From contig NZ_DF820425.1 of NCBI RefSeq assembly GCF_000617845.2, positions 6,268,741-6,332,740 of the forward strand: 64,000 nucleotides of DNA, in the 5' to 3' direction. Under the pieces are notes generated by a model. The model ran no database searches. It saw nothing but the letters and a program-made list of their open reading frames with translations, and was not told the origin of the DNA. The position numbers and the translations under genes are program-made. Positions 34,859 to 42,656 of this stretch are shown here, one piece after another. Positions within the stretch are counted from its first letter, which is position 1; each line of letters opens with the position of its first letter. This stretch comes from Bradyrhizobium sp. DOA9. Its GTDB lineage: Bacteria > Pseudomonadota > Alphaproteobacteria > Rhizobiales > Xanthobacteraceae.

Positions 34859-35254
34859 GACGCCCGCCGTTGGCGGCCCTCAGGATGAGGGTCGGGGGCT
34901 GCTACGGCAGAACGCTGTTTCCCAACAAAAATTCGAAAACAACCCCATGCACAGTAGACCGCCCCTGTCAGAACAAGGACTTGCGGGACGAGCAAAGCAT
35001 ATTTCTGATTTTCGAAATAAATCCTGGCGCGTCGGGCAAAACAGTGGCATACTGGCATCATCGCAACAGTCACGAGCGTCACGGCCTGCAAGGCCGCGAC
35101 CATCGCGACGCGGTTACGCATAAACCCTTATGGACATTTTCGAAATTCGCATTCGCGCGCAACGCGCCTGCGCCGCAAGGACTCAGTGCGCAAAGCGAGA
35201 GGGGAGTACACCTCCGTCGTGCCACAAGCATGATTCAGCGCGCAGGTCCGGACG
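34859..35254. other. intergenic region with a palindromic repeat remnant
   Basis: The first 35 bp continue a GC-rich repeat (arms GCTCCTGAG and CTCAGGATGAGG) like the CTCAGGATGAGGG elements found across Bradyrhizobium. The middle (34960-35130) is AT-richer. A minus-strand frame starting at 35121 after AAGGG encodes hydrophobic segments, but it runs through the repeat and into the opposite gene, so I do not accept it as a gene. Nothing else is recognisable. Confidence 0.5.
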
Positions 35255-37948
35255 TCAGAGCTTCAGCCTGACGTCGCAGATTTCAGGCTCGGCCGGGTCC
35301 GGCTTGACCTCGAAGCCGAGCTGCCGGCACATGTCGAGCATCACGGTATTCTCCTGCAGTACGTCGCCCGATATGGTCTTCAATCCTTCCGACCGCGCGT
35401 AGTCGATGATCAGCTGCATCAGGGCCCAGCCGAGCCCCCTGCCCTTGAGGTCGGACCGCAGCAGGATCGCGTATTCGCCGGTCTCGTAGATCGAGTCGGA
35501 ATGGAGCCGGACCACGCCGACCATTTCGCCGCTGGCCTCCTCGAATGCGATGAAGGCCATCGCGCGCGCATAGTCGAGCTGGGTCAGGCGCGCGATGAAC
35601 TCGTGGGTGAACTCCTTCATTGGGGCGAAGAAGCGCAGGCGAAGGTCGTGTGCCGTGACGTGACGCAGGAATTCGTGGATGGTCGGCTCGTCCTCGGGGC
35701 GCATCGGCCGCACGAAGATGCGCCAGTCCTCCTTGAGCTTGATGCGGCGCTCCCATTGCGATGGATAGGCACGGACCGCGAAATTGGCAGGGCCGGAGCC
35801 GGCGAACTTCCGCTGCGGCGGCCCGACCGCGACGCGGGCATCCACCGCGGTCACGCCGGTTTCGTCGGCCAGCAGCGGGTTGATGTCGAATTCGCGGATC
35901 TCGGGAATGTCGGCCGCCATCTGCGCCAGCTTGACCAGCACCATGGCGACGGCGTCCTGCTTGACCGCCGGCACGTCGCGATAGGCCTTCAGCAGCCGCG
36001 ACACGCGCGTGCGGTCGATCAGATCGCGGGCCAGTTGCAGGTCGAGCGGCGGCAGCGCCAGCGCCTTGTCGTTGATGATCTCCACCGCGGTGCCGCCGCG
36101 GCCGAAAACCACCACCGTGCCGAAGGTCGGATCGTCGGCAAGGCCCAGGATCAGCTCGCGCGCCTTTGCCTTGACGACCATCGCCTGGACGATGACGCCG
36201 CCGATGCGCGCCTCGGGCCGCAGCTTTCTCGCTCGCGCAAGAATGTCGGCGGCCGCCGTACGGACGGCCTCCGGGGTCGTCAGATTGAGCACGACGCCGC
36301 CGACGTCGGATTTGTGGGTGATGTCCCGCGACATGATCTTCAGCACGACGGTCTCGCCTTGCGCGAAGATGTCCTTTGCATAGGTCACCGCCTGCTCGAC
36401 GTCCGCTGCCGCATAGGTCGGCACCATCGCGATGTCGTAGGCTTCGAGCAGGTGCTTGATCTCGACGGGTTCGAGCCACTGGCGGCCGTCCGCGATCGCG
36501 GCCGTGATGATTTCTCTCGCTCCCCTGGCATCCGGAACGAACGTATCGGGCATCGCGGGCGGCACCTGGCTCAGCTCCTCCACCACTTCGCGGTGCCGGA
36601 CCAAATGCATGAAGCCGCGCACGGCATCGTCCTCGGTGGGATAGTTCGGCACGCCGGCACTGGAGAGTGCCTGGATGATGTGCTGATCGGCGCCGATCCA
36701 GGCCGCCAGCACGGGCTTCGCCCATCGGCGGTGCTGCTCGCGATACTTGGCCACGAGCTCCGTCACGGTCTTGGCGATCTCGGCGGCCGAGGCGATCGCC
36801 GTCTGCACGTTGAGGACGAGGACTGCGTCGTTGTCGCGGTCGGCCAGCAGTTCCTCCAGCGCCGCCGCGTAGCGCGCCGCATCGGCGTCGCCCACGATGT
36901 CGACGGGGTTTGCACCCGACCAGGTCGGCGGCAGCGCCGCATCGAGCTTCTTGCGCGCTTCCGTCGAGATGGTCGCCGGAATACCTCCGAGCTCGACCAA
37001 TCGATCGACGGCGAGGACGCCGATGCCGCCACCATTGGTCAGGATGGCGAGACGCTTTCCGGTCGGCGATTCGACGCGGCCGAGTGTCTCGGCACAATCG
37101 AACAGCTCGCGCAGATCTGACACCCGCAGCACACCCGCGCGGCGGAACGCCGCATCATAGACGGCATCGGCTCCGGCGAGCGCCCCGGTATGCGTGGCAG
37201 CGGCCTTCGCACCCTGCGCCATGCGGCCGGACTTCACGACGACGACGGGCTTCACCCGCGCGGCCGCGCGCGCCGCCGACATGAACTTGCGTGCGTCCTT
37301 GATCGCCTCGATATAGAGCAGGATCGCGCGGGTCTTGTGATCCATCGCGAAATGGTCGAGCAGATCGGCAATGTCGACGTCGATCTGATCGCCGATCGAG
37401 ACGATGCCGGAGAAGCCGACGCCGCGCTGCGCGGCCCAATCCACCATGCCGGCAGCAATGGCGCCGGATTGCGAGATCAGCGCGAGGTTGCCGGCCCCCG
37501 GCATGTGCGCGGCGAAACTGGCGTTCAGGCTGACGCCCGGCATCATGATGCCGAGGCAGTTCGGCCCGATCAGCCGCATGCCGTGTTTGCGCGCGGCAGC
37601 GCTGGTCGCCTCGTGCAGCGATCCCTGTCCCTGGCCGAGCCCGGCCGAGACGATCAGCGCACCGGCAGACCCGCGACGGCCGGCCTGCTCGACGATGCCT
37701 GGAATCTCGCCCGCAGGCGCGGTGACGACGACGAGCTCGGGCACGAAGTCCAGCCTGTCCAGGCTCTTCACCGCCGCGATGCCGCCGATCTCGGCATGGC
37801 GCGGATTAACGAGGCCGAACCGCCCCTTGAAGCCGGCCTTGCCGATGTTCTCCAGGACCGCGCGTCCCACGGACGCCGGACGCGCGCTCGCGCCGACGAG
37901 CGCGACCGAGCGCGGCGACAGCAGGTTGTTCAGACGATAAGTCGACAT
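35255..37948 (-). CDS. NDP-forming acyl-CoA synthetase / GNAT acetyltransferase fusion (Pat-like)
   Basis: This 897-residue protein combines a CoA-binding domain (residues 5-100: LLSPRSVALVGASARPASVGRAV), succinyl-CoA-ligase-like domains (120-460: GPNCLGIMMPG, SQSGAIAAGMVDWAAQ, THTGALAGAD), an ATP-grasp part (480-700: VLKIMSRDITHKSDVGGV) and a C-terminal GNAT domain (730-890: LRSDLKGRGLGWALMQLII). The order matches bacterial protein lysine acetyltransferases such as Pat/PatZ, which inactivate acetyl-CoA synthetase and other enzymes. In those enzymes the synthetase part senses acyl-CoA rather than acting as a catalyst. It could couple acetyl-CoA level to enzyme activity in this storage-related region. 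It might instead be an active ADP-forming synthetase. Confidence 0.85.
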   Translation of the reverse strand: MSTYRLNNLLSPRSVALVGASARPASVGRAVLENIGKAGFKGRFGLVNPRHAEIGGIAAVKSLDRLDFVPELVVVTAPAGEIPGIVEQAGRRGSAGALIVSAGLGQGQGSLHEATSAAARKHGMRLIGPNCLGIMMPGVSLNASFAAHMPGAGNLALISQSGAIAAGMVDWAAQRGVGFSGIVSIGDQIDVDIADLLDHFAMDHKTRAILLYIEAIKDARKFMSAARAAARVKPVVVVKSGRMAQGAKAAATHTGALAGADAVYDAAFRRAGVLRVSDLRELFDCAETLGRVESPTGKRLAILTNGGGIGVLAVDRLVELGGIPATISTEARKKLDAALPPTWSGANPVDIVGDADAARYAAALEELLADRDNDAVLVLNVQTAIASAAEIAKTVTELVAKYREQHRRWAKPVLAAWIGADQHIIQALSSAGVPNYPTEDDAVRGFMHLVRHREVVEELSQVPPAMPDTFVPDARGAREIITAAIADGRQWLEPVEIKHLLEAYDIAMVPTYAAADVEQAVTYAKDIFAQGETVVLKIMSRDITHKSDVGGVVLNLTTPEAVRTAAADILARARKLRPEARIGGVIVQAMVVKAKARELILGLADDPTFGTVVVFGRGGTAVEIINDKALALPPLDLQLARDLIDRTRVSRLLKAYRDVPAVKQDAVAMVLVKLAQMAADIPEIREFDINPLLADETGVTAVDARVAVGPPQRKFAGSGPANFAVRAYPSQWERRIKLKEDWRIFVRPMRPEDEPTIHEFLRHVTAHDLRLRFFAPMKEFTHEFIARLTQLDYARAMAFIAFEEASGEMVGVVRLHSDSIYETGEYAILLRSDLKGRGLGWALMQLIIDYARSEGLKTISGDVLQENTVMLDMCRQLGFEVKPDPAEPEICDVRLKL

Positions 37949-38011
37949 GAAAACAAATGCGCCGCGCCGGCGGCGGTTCCGATGATTGAGGATCAGGCTG
38001 GAAGAACATGC

Positions 38012-38845
38012 CTAGTGCGAGATCATAACCCAGCACGGTGGCTGGCCAATGACGGTCTTTGTCACACCGCCCCACACGATCTCGTTCAGGCGCGAATGAT
38101 GATAGGCACCCATCACGATCGCATCGATGCCATGGGAATTCGCCCAGCTTCCCAATACTTTGCCGGTCGAGCTGCCGCCCCCCTTCGTGGTTTCGAAGGA
38201 GGCAAAGACGCCGTGTTCCCGCAAATGGCCGACGAGTGCTGTTCCGGATTGGACGATCGCGTCGGTCTTGTCCTCAGCCACGGTCAGCACACGGACCGAG
38301 CTGGCCGCCTGAAGAACGGGCAACGCATCGCCGACTGCACGCGCGGCCCGTGCAGAATGATCCCAGGCAATCACGACGTGCTCGAACTCTGGCCGGAGCT
38401 CGTCGGCACGATGTTCGGGACAGAGCAGAAGGGGCCGTCCGGATCCGAACAGCAGCGCTTCGATGATGGCTTCCGTTCGACTGTCGTGCGGTTTCACGGG
38501 AACCAGCGTGAGGTCGCTGAAGCGAGCATGCTCGGCCAGGATCGCTCCGATCTGATCCGCGGGCACCTTGCCCGATCGGCTCTGGGCACGGATGTTGGCG
38601 CGCGAAGCCGCATCGGTGAAGGCATTCAGCAGCTGCTCCATGTCGCTCGCCTCGAGGCTGGCCGGCGCGAACTCGCGATCGTCAGGCAGCATCACCTTCG
38701 GCCGCTCGAAAACATCTTCCTCGAGCGCGAGCGCGGTGATCCTGGCACCGAGATCGGCGGCGACAGAAACGCATTTCTCGATCGCAACCAGGGCTGGCCC
38801 GCGCGGCTGGCCGACAAGGGGCAGAAACACATCCTTGATGGGCAT
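38012..38845 (-). CDS. tandem universal stress protein (UspA family)
   Basis: The 277-residue protein holds two Usp folds: residues 1-140 (IKDVFLPLVGQPRG) and 150-277 (HVVIAWDHSARAARAVGDALPVL, ending GAYHHSRLNEIVWGGVTKTVI). The G-x2-G-x9-G nucleotide motif is weak in both, so ATP binding is uncertain. An Fnr box centred 54 bp upstream points to low-oxygen induction, as known for Usp genes in the FixK/Fnr regulons of other bacteria. Confidence 0.88.
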   Translation of the reverse strand: MPIKDVFLPLVGQPRGPALVAIEKCVSVAADLGARITALALEEDVFERPKVMLPDDREFAPASLEASDMEQLLNAFTDAASRANIRAQSRSGKVPADQIGAILAEHARFSDLTLVPVKPHDSRTEAIIEALLFGSGRPLLLCPEHRADELRPEFEHVVIAWDHSARAARAVGDALPVLQAASSVRVLTVAEDKTDAIVQSGTALVGHLREHGVFASFETTKGGGSSTGKVLGSWANSHGIDAIVMGAYHHSRLNEIVWGGVTKTVIGQPPCWVMISH

Positions 38846-38892
38846 CGGAATTCTCCAGAGCCACCATCATAGGCCGGCTGTCGTCGAATCTC

Positions 38893-38906
38893 TTGATCCT
38901 CGTCAA
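38893..38906. promoter_or_regulatory. Fnr/FixK box TTGATCCTCGTCAA
   Basis: This box is centred 54 bp upstream of the universal stress protein start on the minus strand. It pairs with a second box 55 bp away that serves the divergent operon. Confidence 0.75.
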
Positions 38907-38947
38907 GACCGGGGGAAACTCCGTCCGATCACCCGGGGGAACAGGCG

Positions 38948-38961
38948 TTGACTGACGTCAA
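38948..38961. promoter_or_regulatory. Fnr/FixK box TTGACTGACGTCAA
   Basis: This perfect 14-bp palindrome is centred 69 bp upstream of the alcohol dehydrogenase start. The two boxes between these divergent genes are 41 bp apart edge to edge. Confidence 0.78.
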
Positions 38962-39023
38962 GGACTGGCCACTCGGCCATTCTATGGATAGTTCAGTCGG
39001 AGCGGTTCGCCCCGGAGATAGAC

Positions 39024-40007
39024 ATGCGTGCGATGGTGTTGCCGGCCCCACGAGCGCGGCTCCAGATGGAGGAGCGGCCTGACCCGATGCCTGGCGAGGG
39101 TCAGATCCGGGTGAAGATCAGCGCCTGCGGTGTATGCCGCACCGATCTGCATCTCGTCGACGCCGAGCTGCCCGGTATCCGCTATCCGATCGTGCCTGGC
39201 CACGAGATCGTCGGCCGCGTCGACCTCGTCGGTGCGAATGTGACGACACATGCGCCTGGTGACCGCGTCGGCATTCCCTGGCTCGGCTTCACCTGCGGGA
39301 CGTGCCGCTTCTGTCGGGAGGGCATGGAAAATCTCTGTGACGCGCCGCTGTTCACCGGCTACACGCGCGATGGCGGCTACGCGACCCACACCATCGCCGA
39401 CGCCCGTTACGCCTTTCCGCTCGGCGAGACCGGCAGCGACGTCGAGATTGCGCCTCTGCTGTGCGCGGGGCTGATCGGCTGGCGCTCGCTGGTCCTTGCC
39501 GGCCCCGCCGAGAGGCTCGGCCTCTATGGCTTCGGGGCCGCCGGCCACATCATTGCGCAAGTCGCGGTTTGGCAGGGACGCTCCGTCCATGCATTCACGC
39601 GCCCTGGCGATGCCGCTGCGCAAGACCTTGCACGCCGTCTCGGCGCCGTCTGGGCGGGCTCATCGGACCAGGTGCCCGACGAGCCGCTCGACGCCGCGAT
39701 CATCTACGCGCCAGCCGGCGAGCTGGTCCCGGCGGCGTTGCGCGCCGTGCGCAAAGGCGGTCGCGTCGTCTGCGCCGGCATCCACATGAGCGACATTCCG
39801 AGCTTTCCGTATGATTTGCTGTGGCAGGAACGGCAGCTGGTCTCGGTCGCCAATCTGACCCGGCAGGATGGCCTCGATTTTCTCAAGGTCGCGCCGCAAG
39901 CCGGCGTGCGCACCGAGACGACGGCGTTTCCGCTCGATCAGGCCAACGAGGTCCTGACCATGCTGCGCAACGGCCAGATCCTCGGCGCGGCCGTGCTGAC
40001 GCCCTGA
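39024..40007 (+). CDS. zinc-dependent alcohol dehydrogenase
   Basis: The 327-residue medium-chain dehydrogenase has the catalytic zinc Cys in CGVCRTDLHLV (near residue 37), PGHEIVGRV, and four structural-zinc cysteines in CGTCRFCREGMENLC (near 92-106). A Rossmann motif (LYGFGAAGH) lies near 172. Members oxidise primary alcohols or reduce aldehydes with NAD(P). It is the first gene of a three-gene unit with single-base stop/start overlaps and an Fnr box in front, so it probably disposes of reductant at low oxygen. Confidence 0.9.
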   Translation: MRAMVLPAPRARLQMEERPDPMPGEGQIRVKISACGVCRTDLHLVDAELPGIRYPIVPGHEIVGRVDLVGANVTTHAPGDRVGIPWLGFTCGTCRFCREGMENLCDAPLFTGYTRDGGYATHTIADARYAFPLGETGSDVEIAPLLCAGLIGWRSLVLAGPAERLGLYGFGAAGHIIAQVAVWQGRSVHAFTRPGDAAAQDLARRLGAVWAGSSDQVPDEPLDAAIIYAPAGELVPAALRAVRKGGRVVCAGIHMSDIPSFPYDLLWQERQLVSVANLTRQDGLDFLKVAPQAGVRTETTAFPLDQANEVLTMLRNGQILGAAVLTP

Positions 40008-41569
40008 TGGTGCTTGCCATGGCCGCTTCGATGAAGGATGACACGGCGGCTCAGGAGCGCATCTTTGCGATGCTGACCGACCATCCCGGCGTCAGGCGCA
40101 TCGACACACATGCTGCCTCGGTGTTCCTGGATGCAAACCGCGCGCTGAAGATCAAGCGCGCCGTCCGATTTCCCTTCCTCGACTATTCGACGCTGGAAAA
40201 GCGCAAGGCGGCCTGCGAGGAGGAGATCCGGATCAACCAGCCTCTGGCCCCACAGATCTATCGTGGCGTCGTGGCGATCACGGAAGAGCCGGATGGATCG
40301 GTGAAGGTCGACGGCACCGGGCGGCCGATCGAATATGCGGTCGAGATGTCGCGTTTCGACGAAAGCAGGACGCTGGATCATCTGGCCGAGGCTGGCCCGC
40401 TGGATGCGAAGCTCGCCTCCGCCGCCGCTGACGCCATCGCGGCTTCGCACGCGGCGGTGCCACGCGCCGACGGACAAGCGTGGGTCTCCTCCATCCCGGC
40501 GCTGATCGACGGCAACACGAATGGTCTGCGGGCCGGTGGCCATTTCGGCGCAGACGAGATCAAGCAACTCGGCAACGCCTCGCACACGGCCTATCAGCGT
40601 ATTCGTCCCCTGCTCGCGGAGCGCGGCCGCCGTGGCTTCGTGCGCCGCTGCCATGGCGATCTGCATCTGGCAAACATCGTCATGATCGATGATCGTCCCG
40701 TGCTGTTCGATGCGATCGAGTTCAACGCGCAGATGGCGACGGTCGACGTGCTCTACGATCTCGCATTCACGCTGATGGACCTGTTGCAGCACCATCAGCC
40801 GGGCGCGGCAAACATGGTGCTGAACCGCTATCTCGACGCGACGTCGACCGACAATCTCGACGCGCTCTCGACCCTCCCGCTGTTCATGTCGATCCGGGCG
40901 GCGATCCGCGCCCAGGTGACCCTGGCCCGGCTCAAGCGGCCGCATTCCGACGGTCCCGGCGTTCTCGATCAGGCACGACGCTATTTCGCACTCGCGGGGA
41001 TGCTGATCCGTCCTCCTGCTCCGCGTCTGATTGCCGTCGGCGGACTGTCCGGCACCGGAAAGACCGCCTTGGCGCACGCGCTCGCGCCGGTCGTCGCACC
41101 GCAGCCGGGCGCCGTCGTGCTGCGCAGCGATCTCGTCCGCAAGCAGATGTTCGCCGTCGAGGATACCCATCGCCTGCCGCCTTCAGCTTATACGCCGGAG
41201 GTCACGGCCCACGTCTACGACACGCTGGTGCAGCAGGCCCGGCGGGTGCTGGCGCAGGGCCATTCGGCGATCATCGACGGCGTCTTCGCGCGCGAGGACG
41301 AACGCGACGCGATTGCGGCGCTGGCGCGCGAGCGCAACGTGGCGTTGAACGGGCTGTTCCTGGTCGCGAACCTCGCGACCCGACAGGCGCGCATCGGCGG
41401 CCGCAGGGGAGACGCATCGGACGCCACGCCGGAGGTTGCCGCGCTGCAAGAGCACTATAATATCGGCCGTGTCGACTGGGCGACCATCGATGCATCCGGG
41501 ACACAGCAGCAGACGCTGCAGAACTGCCGGAACGTCATCGCTGAGGGGCAAACAAGGCAATCTGATTGA
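40007..41569 (+). CDS. aminoglycoside-phosphotransferase-like / P-loop kinase fusion protein
   Basis: This 520-residue protein has an APH-fold N-terminus with catalytic CHGDLHLANIV near residue 222 and the metal Asp in LFDAIEFN. A P-loop kinase-like C-terminus follows (GGLSGTGKT near 347, and IIDGVFAREDERDA). It likely phosphorylates a small molecule, but the substrate is unknown; the family should not be read as antibiotic resistance here. The ATG overlaps the stop of the dehydrogenase gene by one base, and its own stop overlaps the CHAD gene start in the same way. The tight coupling to a dehydrogenase and a CHAD protein suggests a joint role. Confidence 0.82.
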   Translation: MVLAMAASMKDDTAAQERIFAMLTDHPGVRRIDTHAASVFLDANRALKIKRAVRFPFLDYSTLEKRKAACEEEIRINQPLAPQIYRGVVAITEEPDGSVKVDGTGRPIEYAVEMSRFDESRTLDHLAEAGPLDAKLASAAADAIAASHAAVPRADGQAWVSSIPALIDGNTNGLRAGGHFGADEIKQLGNASHTAYQRIRPLLAERGRRGFVRRCHGDLHLANIVMIDDRPVLFDAIEFNAQMATVDVLYDLAFTLMDLLQHHQPGAANMVLNRYLDATSTDNLDALSTLPLFMSIRAAIRAQVTLARLKRPHSDGPGVLDQARRYFALAGMLIRPPAPRLIAVGGLSGTGKTALAHALAPVVAPQPGAVVLRSDLVRKQMFAVEDTHRLPPSAYTPEVTAHVYDTLVQQARRVLAQGHSAIIDGVFAREDERDAIAALARERNVALNGLFLVANLATRQARIGGRRGDASDATPEVAALQEHYNIGRVDWATIDASGTQQQTLQNCRNVIAEGQTRQSD

Positions 41570-42555
41570 TGCGGACAAGGAAGTCGCGACCCACCACGCG
41601 CTCGACTCCAACCACGCATGCCAAGCCGGCAACGCGGCGAAACGCGCTGCCCGCCCGCCTCAGCCCCGGCATGGCCTGCGACACGGCCTTCCGGATCATC
41701 GCCCGCCGACACCTCGACGCGGTGATCGCCCAGCACGACGGCACCTGCCGCGGCGATCCCGATGCGCTGCACCAGATCCGAATCGCCCTGACGCATCTGC
41801 GGACTGCCATCCGCTTCTTCTCGCCGATGGTCGACGATACGCTGCGGCCGGATGTCTGGGCCGAGCTGAAATGGCTGAACGGCCAGCTCGGCATGGTGCG
41901 GGACCTCGACGTGGCCATCGAGCGGATCGTCGCAGAGAGTGGCGCCGAGCTTGCCGTGGTTGCCGAGCTTCAGCGCTGGGACGAGAAACGCGGGGAGAGT
42001 CACCGGCTGCTGGCGCGCGCGCTGCAATCGGCGCGGTATCGCCGCCTGATCGAGCAGACCTCAACGTGGATCGAAAGCGGCCCCTGGTCGACCCGCCGCA
42101 GCAAGGAAGCCATCCGGCTGCGCCGCCGCACCCTCGCCGACCATGCGACGGAGCGGCTGACCGAGTGGGAGACGACGCTGCTCAGGAAGGCCCGGAAGCT
42201 GAAGAAGCTCGATGTCGAGAAACGTCACAAGCTGCGGCTCCTCAACAAGCGAATGACCTATTCGGTGGAGTCGCTTGCGGATCTGTTTGCCGATGGGGCG
42301 GCGATCAAGCAGAAGTCCATCCTCAAGCAATTGCGCAAGGCACAACGGTCGCTCGGTCAGTTGAACGATGATGCTCGGGGACAGGCGTTGGCGGCGTCGC
42401 TGAATGGCGCCGGCCTCGAAGCCAGTAATCGATTTCTCGATCGCAAGCGGGAAAAGAAGCTGTTGCGGAAGGCCTCGAAGGCCTACCGCAAACTGGACAA
42501 GACCAAGCCGTTCGGCTCCTCGGATCTCGCGCCGAGTTCGGAGCCGGAGGCCTAA
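41569..42555 (+). CDS. CHAD domain protein
   Basis: The 328-residue product is strongly basic, with a CHAD helical domain from about 40 to 315. Conserved histidine and basic residues appear in ALHQIRIALTHLRTAIRFF, WLNGQLGMVRDLDVA and the late KRHKLRLLNKRMTYSVE. CHAD domains bind inorganic polyphosphate, and some localise to polyphosphate granules. The first 30 residues are disordered and Thr/Arg-rich. It is translationally coupled to the kinase fusion gene. Its stop codon is part of a palindromic repeat, and the PHA synthase gene lies just beyond, convergent. Confidence 0.87.
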   Translation: MRTRKSRPTTRSTPTTHAKPATRRNALPARLSPGMACDTAFRIIARRHLDAVIAQHDGTCRGDPDALHQIRIALTHLRTAIRFFSPMVDDTLRPDVWAELKWLNGQLGMVRDLDVAIERIVAESGAELAVVAELQRWDEKRGESHRLLARALQSARYRRLIEQTSTWIESGPWSTRRSKEAIRLRRRTLADHATERLTEWETTLLRKARKLKKLDVEKRHKLRLLNKRMTYSVESLADLFADGAAIKQKSILKQLRKAQRSLGQLNDDARGQALAASLNGAGLEASNRFLDRKREKKLLRKASKAYRKLDKTKPFGSSDLAPSSEPEA

Positions 42556-42656
42556 AGCGCGATGCGATAAGGATGAATCGTCATCGTGCTTTAGGCTGTT
42601 GTTTGAGCATGATCTTTTCCGAAAACCGCTTCACACTTTTCCCGATCATGCTCTAG
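42551..42656. repeat. twin palindromic element between CHAD and PHA synthase genes
   Basis: The first palindrome joins CCTAAAGCGCGATG (42551-42564) to CATCGTGCTTTAGG (42582-42595). The second joins GAGCATGATC (42605-42614) to GATCATGCTC (42644-42653) around CTTTTCCGAAAACCGCTTC. Both are widely dispersed in Bradyrhizobium and related genomes. The element supplies the TAA of the CHAD gene on one side and reaches the TAG of the PHA synthase gene on the other. It can form hairpins between convergent genes. Confidence 0.82.

Noticed and set aside
34741..35121. Minus-strand frame with two hydrophobic stretches
   Set aside because: It crosses a palindromic repeat and ends inside the holin-like gene on the other strand. 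Ribosome site spacing is poor and no family is recognised.
40007..41569. Antibiotic-resistance aminoglycoside phosphotransferase
   Set aside because: Only the kinase fold is shared. The fusion to a P-loop kinase domain and the operon context argue for a metabolic role.
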